Origin: an uncultured Clostridia bacterium
GTDB taxonomy: Bacteria; Bacillota; Clostridia; Oscillospirales; Oscillospiraceae
DNA: 63,546 nucleotides
Direction of reading: 5' to 3'
Assembly (NCBI GenBank): GCA_947173485.1
Contig: CAMWFH010000014.1
Span: forward strand, 1 to 63,546
Positions 32,010 through 40,040 of the stretch are shown here, in pieces; positions within the stretch are counted from its first letter, which is position 1, and the number at the start of each line of letters is the position of its first letter. A program made the translations under genes and the position numbers. Under the pieces are notes generated by a model. It was given only the letters and a program-made list of their open reading frames with translations, was not told the DNA's origin and ran no database searches.

Positions 32010-33887
32010 TCAGATCAGCAACAGGCCCTCCTCCGGCGGGACCACCAGGCGGAGCTTGCCGTTCTGTACCAGGAATTTTTGCCCTGTGATGGCATCCTCC
32101 GCCAGGGAACCGGACCAGTCCAGCTCCAGGGAGACCGGTTCAAAGCCGGCGTTCAGGACGGCCACCGTCGTCTCCTCCTCCCAGGTCCGGGAAAAGACCA
32201 GGACCTGCCCCTGGGTATGGAGATAGCGGATATCGCCCTTGCGGAGGGAGGGGCGGCTCTGGCGGAGACGGCCCAGGGTGCGGAAATGGGCTTGCAGGGC
32301 GGTGTTCTCCCGGCCCCAGGGGAAGGTCCCCCGATTAAAGGGATCCTCAAAGCCCTCCATGCCGGCCTCATCTCCATAGTAGAGCATGGGGGAGCCGGGG
32401 AAGGCGTAGAGCAGGATGCCCCCCAGCATCAGCCGGCGGGTGCCCCGGCGGTACTCCTCCGCGCTCATCCGGTAGTGGGCCCGCTGGTCACGGCTCTCCA
32501 AGGGATAGGGGGGAGCGGCCCCCAGCAGGGTGAGGATCCGGGGGTTGTCATGGGTCCCCAGCATATTCATCGTGCTGTAATAGGCGTCGTGGGGATAATT
32601 CTCCCGCAAGGTCTCCATCTGCTCCATGAAATCAGCCGCCGGTCCCCCCTGGAGATAGGCCAAAGCCGCGGAGCGGAAAGGATAGTTCATCAGGCCGTGG
32701 GTCTCCCGGCCCAGGAGATAGCGGCGGCGCTGGCTGTAGGCGATCTTATTGCTGCCGTCCTCCCAGACCTCCCCCAGCAGGAAGGAGTCCGGCTTCTCCT
32801 CCTCCATAACGGCCCGGATCTTCTCGATGAACCAGTCGGGCAGCTCGTCGGCCACGTCCAGCCGCCAGGCGTCGGCACCCATCCGCAGCCAGTGACGGAT
32901 AACGGAATCGTCGTCCTCGATGATGAACTTGACGTAATCCGGGTGGCCCTCGTTGACGGAGGGGAGGGTGCTGATGCCCCACCAGCTGTCGTACTGCCAG
33001 GGCCAGACCCGGAAGTTGAACCAGCCGTAGTAGGGGCTGCGCTGACTCTGGGCCGCGCCTACGGTGGGGTAGTAGCCCCGGGCGTTGAAGTAGCGGCTGT
33101 CGCTGCCGTTGTGGTTGAACACGCCGTCCAGCATGATGCGGATGCCCATCTCATGGGCCCGCTCGCAGAGCACCTGGAGATCCTTGTCCGTGCCCAGCAT
33201 GGGGTCCAGTTTCCGGTAGTCGCCGGTGTTGTAGCGGTGGTTGCTGGAGGCCTCGAAGATCGGACAGAGGTAGATGGTGGAGACCCCCAGGCTCTTCAGA
33301 TAGGGCAGCTTCTCGATGATGCCGGGGATATTGCCCCCGAAGAAGTCCCGGTTGAGGATCTCGCCCCGTTCGTTGGGGCGGTACTCCATCAGTTCATCCC
33401 AGACATGGTGGACCCAGCGGTCGCCGATCATGCCGGCGGGATCCGGGGTATAGGTCCGGCGGAACCGGTCCGGGAAGATCTGATAGGTGACGCCCTCCCC
33501 GAACCAGGCGGGGGTCTTGTGGGAGCCGTCATAGACCGTCAGCTGCCAGCAGTCCACCTCGTGGCTGTCGCAGTAGCCGTTCTTCCCAAGGCACTTGGAG
33601 CCCCCATTGGCCAGGTAAAAGACGAAGTAGTACCAGATCAGCTCCGGCTCCATGGGAGCGGAGAAGGAGGCGGTAAAGACCTGCCGGTCCCCCTCCCGGC
33701 CCCGCCTGGTGATGGGGAACTCCTGCCGGAGGCCGGAGAACTCGTGGACCGCTACCAGAACGCCCCGGGTAAAGCCCTCCTCCCGGCGGGGACGGAGGGT
33801 CATGGAGACGGTCTGCCCCAGGGTCACGGCCCCAAAGGGGGTCTTATACGCAGGATCTCTGGAAAAGTAGATGCTTCGATCTAACAT
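32010..33887 (-). CDS. GH13 alpha-amylase-family enzyme (neopullulanase/maltodextrinase-like)
   Basis: A 625-residue glycosidase without a signal peptide, so cytoplasmic. The N-terminal beta domain (about 1-125) resembles the CBM34-type domain of maltogenic amylases. The (beta/alpha)8 barrel has region I DGVFNHNG (254-261), region II WRLDVADE with nucleophile Asp344, region III LLGEVWED with acid/base Glu373, and region IV GTHDNPR with Asp447. A C-terminal beta-sandwich follows. It likely degrades maltodextrins or cyclodextrins; exact specificity is not decidable. It stands between parA and dnaI. Confidence 0.93.
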   Translation of the reverse strand: MLDRSIYFSRDPAYKTPFGAVTLGQTVSMTLRPRREEGFTRGVLVAVHEFSGLRQEFPITRRGREGDRQVFTASFSAPMEPELIWYYFVFYLANGGSKCLGKNGYCDSHEVDCWQLTVYDGSHKTPAWFGEGVTYQIFPDRFRRTYTPDPAGMIGDRWVHHVWDELMEYRPNERGEILNRDFFGGNIPGIIEKLPYLKSLGVSTIYLCPIFEASSNHRYNTGDYRKLDPMLGTDKDLQVLCERAHEMGIRIMLDGVFNHNGSDSRYFNARGYYPTVGAAQSQRSPYYGWFNFRVWPWQYDSWWGISTLPSVNEGHPDYVKFIIEDDDSVIRHWLRMGADAWRLDVADELPDWFIEKIRAVMEEEKPDSFLLGEVWEDGSNKIAYSQRRRYLLGRETHGLMNYPFRSAALAYLQGGPAADFMEQMETLRENYPHDAYYSTMNMLGTHDNPRILTLLGAAPPYPLESRDQRAHYRMSAEEYRRGTRRLMLGGILLYAFPGSPMLYYGDEAGMEGFEDPFNRGTFPWGRENTALQAHFRTLGRLRQSRPSLRKGDIRYLHTQGQVLVFSRTWEEETTVAVLNAGFEPVSLELDWSGSLAEDAITGQKFLVQNGKLRLVVPPEEGLLLI

Positions 33888-33947
33888 AAACGATCTCCCA
33901 TCGCTGTAAATTTTACATCCGGCCGGCCACTCCGACCGGTAAGGGGG

Positions 33948-34937
33948 TCAGCGCCTGCCGCGGATATCTCTCCCAAAGAAAACCTTGATCTGATAGCTGC
34001 CCTGTATCCGGGAGAGGATCGCCGGAGAGTAGCGCTCCCCGATCTCCTGGGGCCGAAGGTTGGTGCTGATGATGGTCTGCCGGCCTGCCAGCAGCCGGCC
34101 ATTGACGATCTGATAGAGGACGCTCTGGACAAAGATCGTGGTCATCTCACTACCCAGGTCGTCTAAGATCAGCAGGTCGCAGTTGAGATAGCGGTTGACC
34201 TCCGTGCCAGCGTCCTCCTCATAGGGGGCCTCCCGGCCGAACTTCTCCCGCTCGAACTGGGCGAAGATATGCCCGGCGGTATCATAGACCACGGAGAAGC
34301 CGGCCCCGCTGACCTCCCGGGCGATACAGGCGGAGAGGAAGGTCTTGCCCAGTCCCGGCGCGCCGGAGAAGAGGAGATTGCCGCTGTGGGGACCGAACTC
34401 CATGGCGTAATCCCGGCACTCGTCGTAGATCTTCTCCATAGCCTGCCGGGGACTGATCCCCAGCTCCCGCCATGGGGCATCGTCATAGTAGGAGAATTGG
34501 AAAGTATCGAAGCTCTGGCTGCCCAGGTCCAGCATCTTGGAGAGTTCCCGGTTCTGCTCCTTGGTGTAGTAGGCCATCAGGCAGGCGCAGGGGCCCTCCT
34601 GGGTGAAGCCGGTATCCCGGCAGCTCGGGCAGGCAGGCTCGCTGTTCATCAGATCGTAGGGAGCGCCGGCCTCCACCAGCAGCTCCGCCCGCTCCCGCTG
34701 GAGGGCCAGGTTCTGACGGGAGAGGGCCTGGATGGCCGGCACCGGGTCCACGCCCTTGCGGAAAGCGGCCGCTACGGCCCGTCCGGCGGTCCCCCGCAGC
34801 TCCCGCTGGATCTCCGCCAGGCGGGGCACCTGCTGGCAGAGCGCGTCGATCCTTCGCTGCCGCTCCGCCTTCCGGGCGGTGAGGTCCGCCTGGTACTGCT
34901 CCAGGGCGGCGCGCATGATCCGGCTGTCGTATGCCAT
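33948..34937 (-). CDS. dnaI: DnaI/DnaC-type helicase loader ATPase
   Basis: A 329-residue AAA+ protein that loads the replicative helicase at oriC. The N-terminal helicase-binding part carries a zinc-binding cluster (CPSC...CAC, about 103-118). The AAA+ core has Walker A GAPGLGKT (about 192-199), Walker B LLILDDLGSE and a sensor-like STNL. It lies directly downstream of the DnaD gene, as helicase-loading genes often do, and a strong AAAGGAGG precedes its ATG. Naming as DnaI rather than DnaC follows the Firmicute zinc domain. Confidence 0.93.
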   Translation of the reverse strand: MAYDSRIMRAALEQYQADLTARKAERQRRIDALCQQVPRLAEIQRELRGTAGRAVAAAFRKGVDPVPAIQALSRQNLALQRERAELLVEAGAPYDLMNSEPACPSCRDTGFTQEGPCACLMAYYTKEQNRELSKMLDLGSQSFDTFQFSYYDDAPWRELGISPRQAMEKIYDECRDYAMEFGPHSGNLLFSGAPGLGKTFLSACIAREVSGAGFSVVYDTAGHIFAQFEREKFGREAPYEEDAGTEVNRYLNCDLLILDDLGSEMTTIFVQSVLYQIVNGRLLAGRQTIISTNLRPQEIGERYSPAILSRIQGSYQIKVFFGRDIRGRR

Positions 34938-34995
34938 AAATGGGGACCTCCTTTCAAGGGGCAGAGCAAAGAGCAGGCCCTGCCGCCAGATACGT

Positions 34996-35901
34996 TCACA
35001 GATATTGCTTCATCCAAGAGAGATCGCCGTCCTGACCGCCGCCAGTCTGGCCCTTGGGGGCCTCCTCCGACTGGACCTCCTGGAGGGTGTGGAGGTTTTT
35101 CTCATGCCAATGGCGAAGGATCCCGTTCAGGTAGCTCCACTTCAGTTCCCGGCATTTCAGCACCGTCTTGTCATAGGCCAGCTCGATGGTCTCCGGCGGG
35201 AACCCCATCTCCAGCCAGTTCAAAAGATACCGCTCCTCAGAGGGGGAAGGGCGGCGGTCCCCCAGGCCCAGCAGCTCCATCAGCCGGGGGATCTGGCCCT
35301 GGCGGGCGGCGTACTGCTTCAGATAGGCGCTGGCCCTGTCCAGGTCCAGCAGGCCCAGCTTGGCCCAGCGGTAGCCCTCCTTCTCGATCTGCCGGAGGGT
35401 GGGCCGGCGGCCAGGGCCGTAGGCGGCGGTGATCCGCTCGGCGCAGTGGCAGACCAGGAGGAAGATCACCTCGGCAGGCAGGCCCACATAGTCGTAGAGG
35501 CCGACCAAGATCTGCAGATCGGAGGTGTTCAGCTTTTTGCCCAGCTTCTTGTCCACCTCGGCAGTCAAGCCGGCGAACCGGTCGTCCCGCTCCAGGATGG
35601 TGGTCACATCGTCCCTTGTGTACTCCGGCCGCTCCCGGGCAGGGGGCTCCAGCTCCGCAGGGACAGCGGGACGGCCCAGAAGGCCGACGGACAGCAGCAC
35701 GCCTTCCGCCCGCTGGAGCCGGTCCGCCGGCCAGCCCAGGTCCTTTTGCAGCTCCTCCGGCGCGGCGCCGCCCTTTCGCTGGAGCAGGGCCAGATAGAGC
35801 AGGGCGGCGTCGCCGTCCCCGGCGGAGAGCAGCCGGCGGGCCACCGCGCCTGATATGACCAGGTTATCCTCTGTCGGCACTTGGAGCGTGTAAGCGGGCA
35901 T
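34996..35901 (-). CDS. dnaD: DnaD-family replication initiation protein
   Basis: A 301-residue protein with the DnaD layout: an N-terminal winged-helix-type DDBH1 region (about 10-80) and a C-terminal DDBH2 domain (about 190-270) ending in the conserved YxxxI-type helix, here KWSYLNGILRHWHEKN. DnaD/DnaB proteins bridge DnaA at the origin and help DnaI load helicase. Forms of this length in Clostridia may serve both roles. It heads the dnaD-dnaI operon with its own promoter and an upstream inverted pair of DnaA boxes. Confidence 0.9.
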   Translation of the reverse strand: MPAYTLQVPTEDNLVISGAVARRLLSAGDGDAALLYLALLQRKGGAAPEELQKDLGWPADRLQRAEGVLLSVGLLGRPAVPAELEPPARERPEYTRDDVTTILERDDRFAGLTAEVDKKLGKKLNTSDLQILVGLYDYVGLPAEVIFLLVCHCAERITAAYGPGRRPTLRQIEKEGYRWAKLGLLDLDRASAYLKQYAARQGQIPRLMELLGLGDRRPSPSEERYLLNWLEMGFPPETIELAYDKTVLKCRELKWSYLNGILRHWHEKNLHTLQEVQSEEAPKGQTGGGQDGDLSWMKQYL

Positions 35902-35934
35902 AGGCTCCTCCTATCAAAGATCAGCTTTTTCCCT

Positions 35935-35963
35935 ATTGTACACGAAAAAAACGTATTCGTAAA
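35935..35963 (-). promoter_or_regulatory. Promoter of dnaD-dnaI
   Basis: On the minus strand TTTACG (35958-35963), a 17-base spacer and TACAAT (35935-35940), 33 bases before the dnaD start. Confidence 0.65.
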
Positions 35964-35994
35964 GAAGGATTTTTACAGGTATTTTGTGGGACAG

Positions 35995-36026
35995 TTTTCC
36001 ACATCAAGGGACCCGGATGTGGAAAA
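35995..36026. promoter_or_regulatory. Inverted pair of DnaA boxes upstream of dnaD
   Basis: TTTTCCACA (35995-36003) and its complement TGTGGAAAA (36018-36026) form a perfect 11-bp inverted repeat including flanking TC/GA. It lies 32 bases upstream of the dnaD -35 element, about 10 kb from oriC. Confidence 0.75.
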
Positions 36027-36130
36027 GTGACAGCTATGTCCAGGAACAAAGGGGATAAGGACGCACGCATATAGGCCGCTATTCAACTTCTTTGCTAAAA
36101 CGTCTGAAAAAATACAGGTGGGCAGCTGTC

Positions 36131-36658
36131 CTACAGGACCAGCGCCGCGATCTCGCCGTTTTTAGGATGCGGGATATCCAATACATATTGCATCAGCGTA
36201 CCATGACAAACTACGATCACGGCGGTATACTGCCTGTACCGCTCCAAGACCGCATAGACCCTCCGCTTCATCTGCTCCGCTGTCTCCCACAGGCAGTTCT
36301 GATCTTGGGGGTGTACGCCATGGTTCCTGTTCAGTTCGCTGTAGCGCTTTTCAGCCTCTTCATCTGAGAGATAGGCAAAGGTCTGGCCGTCCGCCAGCCA
36401 TTCATGGAGATCTGTCTCCACTTTTATATCCAAACGCAGCTCCCGTGACAAGATAGCGGCTGAATGTAAGGCCCGGCCATAGGGCGATGTGAGAATCAGC
36501 TCCGCGTCTTTCAGGATGGGCGAACGGGCGGCCTCTATGATCTGACCGATCCCCTTGGGGGATAGGGTGAGCATATGATGACCGTGTCCCTGATAGATCT
36601 TTGTATTCGCCTCGGAAAGATCGACCTCGCCGTGTCTTATAAAATAAAATGTTGTCAT
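36131..36658 (-). CDS. Histidine phosphatase (phosphoglycerate mutase-like) family protein
   Basis: A 175-residue branch-1 histidine phosphatase. The N-terminal catalytic motif is FIRHGE (residues 6-11, His8), the second-Arg region is SPYGRALHSA, and the second catalytic His is in VVCHGTLM near 150. Substrates of such proteins range from phosphoglycerate to cobalamin precursors and nucleotides; this one cannot be assigned. Base composition is less GC-rich than its neighbours. It is a single gene. Confidence 0.88.
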   Translation of the reverse strand: MTTFYFIRHGEVDLSEANTKIYQGHGHHMLTLSPKGIGQIIEAARSPILKDAELILTSPYGRALHSAAILSRELRLDIKVETDLHEWLADGQTFAYLSDEEAEKRYSELNRNHGVHPQDQNCLWETAEQMKRRVYAVLERYRQYTAVIVVCHGTLMQYVLDIPHPKNGEIAALVL

Positions 36659-36787
36659 GCTCGTTTGTCCTCCCTATAAATAAAGGTCCCGCTCTGCCGC
36701 TTCGATCATACCATAAAAAGATAGCTCCTTCAACTCGTTCCTGTAAGGCCAGTGGGGCGGGGATCATAAAAGAATAGCAGAATATCC

Positions 36788-36816
36788 TTGACAGAGGGAG
36801 GAAAAGATGATAGAGT
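36788..36816 (+). promoter_or_regulatory. Promoter of the T-box transcript
   Basis: TTGACA (36788-36793), a 17-base spacer and TAGAGT (36811-36816), just upstream of the T-box leader. Confidence 0.75.
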
Positions 36817-36823
36817 GTCCACG

Positions 36824-37063
36824 ATAGCAAAAGGCTGTGACGGGAAGGAGTATCCCCAGGACCGGGCCAAGAGAGAGGGCGGATGGTGCGAGCCCTTGCC
36901 GGGAGGGGGGAGAAGGCGTCCCTGAGCCGCGGGAGGGAAATATCCCGCCGGTCCCCGCCGTTACCGGGTGAGAGCGTCCCCCGACAGGGGGAAATTCAGG
37001 TGGGACCACGGACAGATCTGTTCGCCCTGAGCCAGTGGATGGCTCAGGGCATTTTTGGTTTTT
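36824..37063 (+). promoter_or_regulatory. T-box riboswitch, glycine-type specifier
   Basis: A full T-box leader. Stem I begins with GGGAAGGAGTA (the AGTA S-turn at 36849-36852), contains AGAGAG and the distal-loop motif GGTGCGAGC, and returns with GAGAAGGCGTCCCTGAGC. Aligned to the known glyQS leader pattern GAAAGGCATTCTTGAGC, this puts the specifier codon GGC (Gly) at 36915-36917. The T-box itself is CAGGTGGGACCACGG (36998-37012), and an intrinsic terminator GCCCTGAGCC/GGCTCAGGGC with a T-rich tail follows (37024-37063). Uncharged tRNA-Gly would be expected to promote read-through. The first gene downstream is not a synthetase; glyS is about 1.5 kb away. Confidence 0.88.
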
Positions 37064-37078
37064 AGGAGGATCATTCCT

Positions 37079-37414
37079 ATGATCGATGACCCCTGTTCCA
37101 TTGACGCCATCGGTTTCCGAAAGGACGGCGGGGCAGACCTGCTGATCGTCTCTTCCGGGCCCCTGGACGACTCGCCGGAGACACAAGATCTCCTGCTGGA
37201 CAAGATCGAGGGGTACTTGTCTTATATCAACAGCGCCGAATTTCGGGCGGAGCGCCCCAGAGCTACGGTGGAAAATACCCATATCATCCTGCGGCTGGAG
37301 GAGAGGCCACCAGCTTCGATGGGGGAGCTATTTCAAAAGATCGCCTCCTGGACGGCAGCGTATAACGCTTCCTTTTTTGCGGAGGTCCGGGAGAGAAAGG
37401 AGAGAGCAGAATGA
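37079..37414 (+). CDS. DUF6572-like small protein behind a T-box
   Basis: A 111-residue protein. The pattern IDAIGFRKDGGADLLIVS, a short acidic turn, then LLLDKIEGYLSYINSAEF and a C-terminal strand-helix pair, fits the DUF6572-type family of small cytoplasmic proteins of unknown function. The ATG at 37079 has AGGAGG nine bases upstream; an in-frame ORF starting earlier would begin inside the terminator. Its stop overlaps the next start (ATGA). It is the first gene under the glycine T-box. Function unknown. Confidence 0.7.
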   Translation: MIDDPCSIDAIGFRKDGGADLLIVSSGPLDDSPETQDLLLDKIEGYLSYINSAEFRAERPRATVENTHIILRLEERPPASMGELFQKIASWTAAYNASFFAEVRERKERAE

Positions 37415-37794
37415 CGGAACAGCACAAGGAACAGGCCATCCAGGTGGTCAAGAATATTTGCCATGTCCTCCATGAAAAGCGGTATGAGGACTTGCCCGCC
37501 TGCGTGGACAAGATGGAGTGGGACGACACGGAGGAGATCCGGGAGTGCATCCAGGGCACCCTGGACATGAACGACTTCGACGTGTTCGACGAGTACGGCG
37601 TCCCCTGTAACTTCAAGCCCCAATACGAGTATCACCATGAAGTGATGTTTTTCGAGTATAAGGACGGCAGCGGGTTCGCCGTGGACTATGAGCTGACCTC
37701 CGGCGGGGAATTGACCTATCTGTGTTTGCAACTGGAGTTCTTGTATGAAAATGGCGGGCTGAAAAGTATTTTCCGCACCATTGATCCCCAATAG
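37411..37794 (+). CDS. Conserved small protein, unknown function
   Basis: A 127-residue acidic, soluble protein. The second half consists of predicted strands (HHEVMFFEYKDG, AVDYELTSGGELTYLCLQLEFLY) reminiscent of small cystatin- or NTF2-like folds, but I cannot name a family. It overlaps the DUF6572-like gene by four bases (ATGA), so the two are translationally coupled and probably act together, for example as a small module or immunity-type pair. No transmembrane segment or signal peptide. Confidence 0.7.
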   Translation: MTEQHKEQAIQVVKNICHVLHEKRYEDLPACVDKMEWDDTEEIRECIQGTLDMNDFDVFDEYGVPCNFKPQYEYHHEVMFFEYKDGSGFAVDYELTSGGELTYLCLQLEFLYENGGLKSIFRTIDPQ

Positions 37795-37820
37795 GGACGG
37801 CCTGTAGCTGCCCGTCCTTT
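37795..37820 (+). terminator. Weak terminator after the T-box-controlled pair
   Basis: GGACGG / CCGTCC stem (37795-37800, 37812-37817) with an 11-base loop, then TTTC. It would only partly stop transcription toward relB and glyS. Confidence 0.45.
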
Positions 37821-37861
37821 CAGTATTGTAAAGTATATTATAAAATTTATAAAGAATTTGC

Positions 37862-37889
37862 TTTACAAACTTAATTTTATACATATAAT
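37862..37889 (+). promoter_or_regulatory. Promoter of the RelB/YoeB module
   Basis: TTTACA (37862-37867), a 16-base spacer and TATAAT (37884-37889) in a strongly AT-rich gap (about 37820-37900), upstream of the antitoxin gene. Confidence 0.7.
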
Positions 37890-38010
37890 AATAGATAAAA
37901 CCTCTGACCGAACCCCGTCTCCGGCAGGGAAAAAGCCCTAAAATTTCACGGTCCAAAATTGCGAATCCCGATTTGATCAGAGGTCTCTATTGTTGAAGGA
38001 GGAATCATCT

Positions 38011-38280
38011 ATGGCACAGACCAGCGTAAATTTCCGGATGGATGAGCAACTCAAGAAAAACGTGGAGGAGATCTGCCAAAAAATGGGCATGAGCCTCACC
38101 ACCGCTCTGACCATCTTTTGCCGCAAGGTGGAGCAGGAGCGGAAGATTCCCTTTGAGGTCACTGCCGAGGCTAGTGACCCATTCTACGATCAAAGTAATA
38201 TCCGTTATTTAGAACAGCAGCTGGAAGATTACCGGGCCGGCCGCATGAAATTGGTCGAGCATGATCTGATCGAGGAGTGA
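38011..38280 (+). CDS. RelB/DinJ-family antitoxin
   Basis: An 89-residue antitoxin. The N-terminal ribbon-helix-helix (SVNFRMDEQLKKNVEEIC, then MGMSLTTALTIFCRKV) binds DNA as a dimer, and the C-terminal part (SNIRYLEQQLEDYRAG) wraps the toxin. The ATG at 38011 has GGAGG ahead of it; an upstream in-frame ATG lies before the ribosome binding site. It is followed seven bases later by the toxin gene. Confidence 0.92.
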   Translation: MAQTSVNFRMDEQLKKNVEEICQKMGMSLTTALTIFCRKVEQERKIPFEVTAEASDPFYDQSNIRYLEQQLEDYRAGRMKLVEHDLIEE

Positions 38281-38287
38281 CAGGGCT

Positions 38288-38548
38288 ATGCGCCGGTTAC
38301 AGTGGAACTACTACGCATGGGAAGATTATTGCCAGTGGCAACGCATAGACAAAGCAGTTTTGAAACATATCAATCTTTTGATTCGTGATATTATGCGTGA
38401 TCCCTTTGACGGTATTGGCAAGCCGGAAGCCTTGAAAGAAAATCTCAGCGGTTCCTGGAGCCGCCGCATTGACGAAGAAAACCGGCTCGTCTATATTATC
38501 GAAGAGACTGCTGTGATCATCGTCTCCTGTAAAGGACATTACGGATAA
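38288..38548 (+). CDS. yoeB: YoeB/Txe-family mRNA endoribonuclease toxin
   Basis: An 86-residue RelE-superfamily toxin that cleaves mRNA at the ribosome. It matches YoeB closely: W-x-x-Y-x-x-W at the N terminus (WEDYCQWQ), [24 protein letters not shown] (key: GKPE..L..N..G.WSRRI), EENRLVY and the C-terminal CKGHYG containing the catalytic His. The antitoxin precedes it. The pair sits directly upstream of glyS on the same strand, so it is within the path of any read-through from the T-box. Confidence 0.94.
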   Translation: MRRLQWNYYAWEDYCQWQRIDKAVLKHINLLIRDIMRDPFDGIGKPEALKENLSGSWSRRIDEENRLVYIIEETAVIIVSCKGHYG

Positions 38549-38597
38549 GGTCCGCCGCTTTCGGCGGTCCGTCCATCAGAAAAAGGAGTGTATCAAC

Positions 38598-40040
38598 ATG
38601 AAAAACACCGACAAGACCATGGACAAGATCGTGGCCCTCTGCAAGGGCCGGGGCTTCATCTTCGCCGGCAGCGAGATCTACGGCGGACTGGCCAACACCT
38701 GGGACTACGGTCCCCTGGGGGTGGAGCTGAAGAACAACATCAAGCGGGCCTGGTGGAAGAAGTTCGTCCAGGAGAACCCCTACAACGTGGGACTGGACGC
38801 GGCCATCCTCATGAACCCCCAGACCTGGGTGGCCAGCGGCCACCTGGCCGGGTTCTCCGATCCCCTGATGGACTGCCGGGAGTGCCATGAACGGTTCCGG
38901 GCCGACAAGCTGATCGAGGACTGGTGCGCCGGACAGAGCTTCACCCTGCCCAAGCCCATCGACGCCTTCACTCAGCAGGAGATGAAGGACTTCGTGGAGG
39001 AGCATGATATCCCCTGTCCCACCTGCGGCAAGCATGACTGGACCGATATCCGGCAGTTCAACCTGATGTTCAAGACCTTCCAGGGGGTCACTGAGGACGC
39101 CAAGAACACCGTCTACCTCCGGCCGGAGACCGCCCAGGGCATCTTCACCAACTTCGTCAACGTCCAGCGGACCACCCGGCGGAAGCTGCCCTTCGGCATC
39201 GGCCAGATCGGCAAGAGCTTCCGAAACGAGATCACTCCGGGCAACTTCATCTTCCGGGTCCGGGAGTTCGAGCAGATGGAGCTGGAGTTCTTCTGCCAGC
39301 CGGGGACGGACCTGGAGTGGTTCAACTATTGGCGGGAGTTCTGCCACCAGTGGCTGCTCAGCATCGGCCTGAAGGACGAGAACCTGCGGCTCCGGGACCA
39401 CAGCCCTGAGGAGCTGTGCTTCTACTCCAAGGCCACCACCGACTTCGAGTTCCTGTTCCCCTTCGGCTGGGGCGAGCTCTGGGGCGTGGCAGACCGGACC
39501 GACTACGACCTGAAGCAGCACCAGGATACCTCCAACAAGGACCTGACCTATTACGACCAGGAAAAAGACGAACACTATATCCCCTACGTCATCGAGCCTT
39601 CCCTGGGGGTGGAGCGGTCCGTGCTGGCGGTGCTGTGCGACGCCTACGATGAAGAGGTCGTAGGACAGGACAAGAAGGGCAACGACGATATCCGTACTGT
39701 CCTCCGGCTCCATCCTGCCCTGGCCCCCTTCAAGTGCGCGGTGCTGCCCCTGAGCAAGAAGGAGGTCCTGGCCGGACCGGCCCAGAAGCTGTACCAGGAG
39801 CTGTCCAAGGACTTTATGGTGGACTATGACGAGACCGGCTCCATCGGCAAGCGCTACCGCCGGCAGGACGAGATCGGTACCCCCTTCTGCATCACCATCG
39901 ACTTTGAGACGGTTGGCGACCCGGAGAAGGGCACCCCGGCGGACAACGCCGTGACCATCCGCAGCCGGGATACCATGGAGCAGGTCCGCATCCCCTTGGA
40001 CCAGGTCCGCAGCTATATCCTAGAGCGGGTCGCGTTCTAA
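38598..40040 (+). CDS. glyS: Glycyl-tRNA synthetase, dimeric type
   Basis: A class II synthetase of 480 residues, the single-chain alpha2 form (not the two-subunit alpha2beta2 form). Motifs: the opening [26 protein letters not shown] (residues about 17-41; key F-x-x-x-S-E-I-Y-G-G), [11 protein letters not shown], motif 2 [25 protein letters not shown], the [15 protein letters not shown] glycine site and the C-terminal anticodon-binding domain (about 360-480). There is no T-box in the 49 bases before it; the glycine T-box lies 1.5 kb upstream. Confidence 0.97.
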   Translation: MKNTDKTMDKIVALCKGRGFIFAGSEIYGGLANTWDYGPLGVELKNNIKRAWWKKFVQENPYNVGLDAAILMNPQTWVASGHLAGFSDPLMDCRECHERFRADKLIEDWCAGQSFTLPKPIDAFTQQEMKDFVEEHDIPCPTCGKHDWTDIRQFNLMFKTFQGVTEDAKNTVYLRPETAQGIFTNFVNVQRTTRRKLPFGIGQIGKSFRNEITPGNFIFRVREFEQMELEFFCQPGTDLEWFNYWREFCHQWLLSIGLKDENLRLRDHSPEELCFYSKATTDFEFLFPFGWGELWGVADRTDYDLKQHQDTSNKDLTYYDQEKDEHYIPYVIEPSLGVERSVLAVLCDAYDEEVVGQDKKGNDDIRTVLRLHPALAPFKCAVLPLSKKEVLAGPAQKLYQELSKDFMVDYDETGSIGKRYRRQDEIGTPFCITIDFETVGDPEKGTPADNAVTIRSRDTMEQVRIPLDQVRSYILERVAF

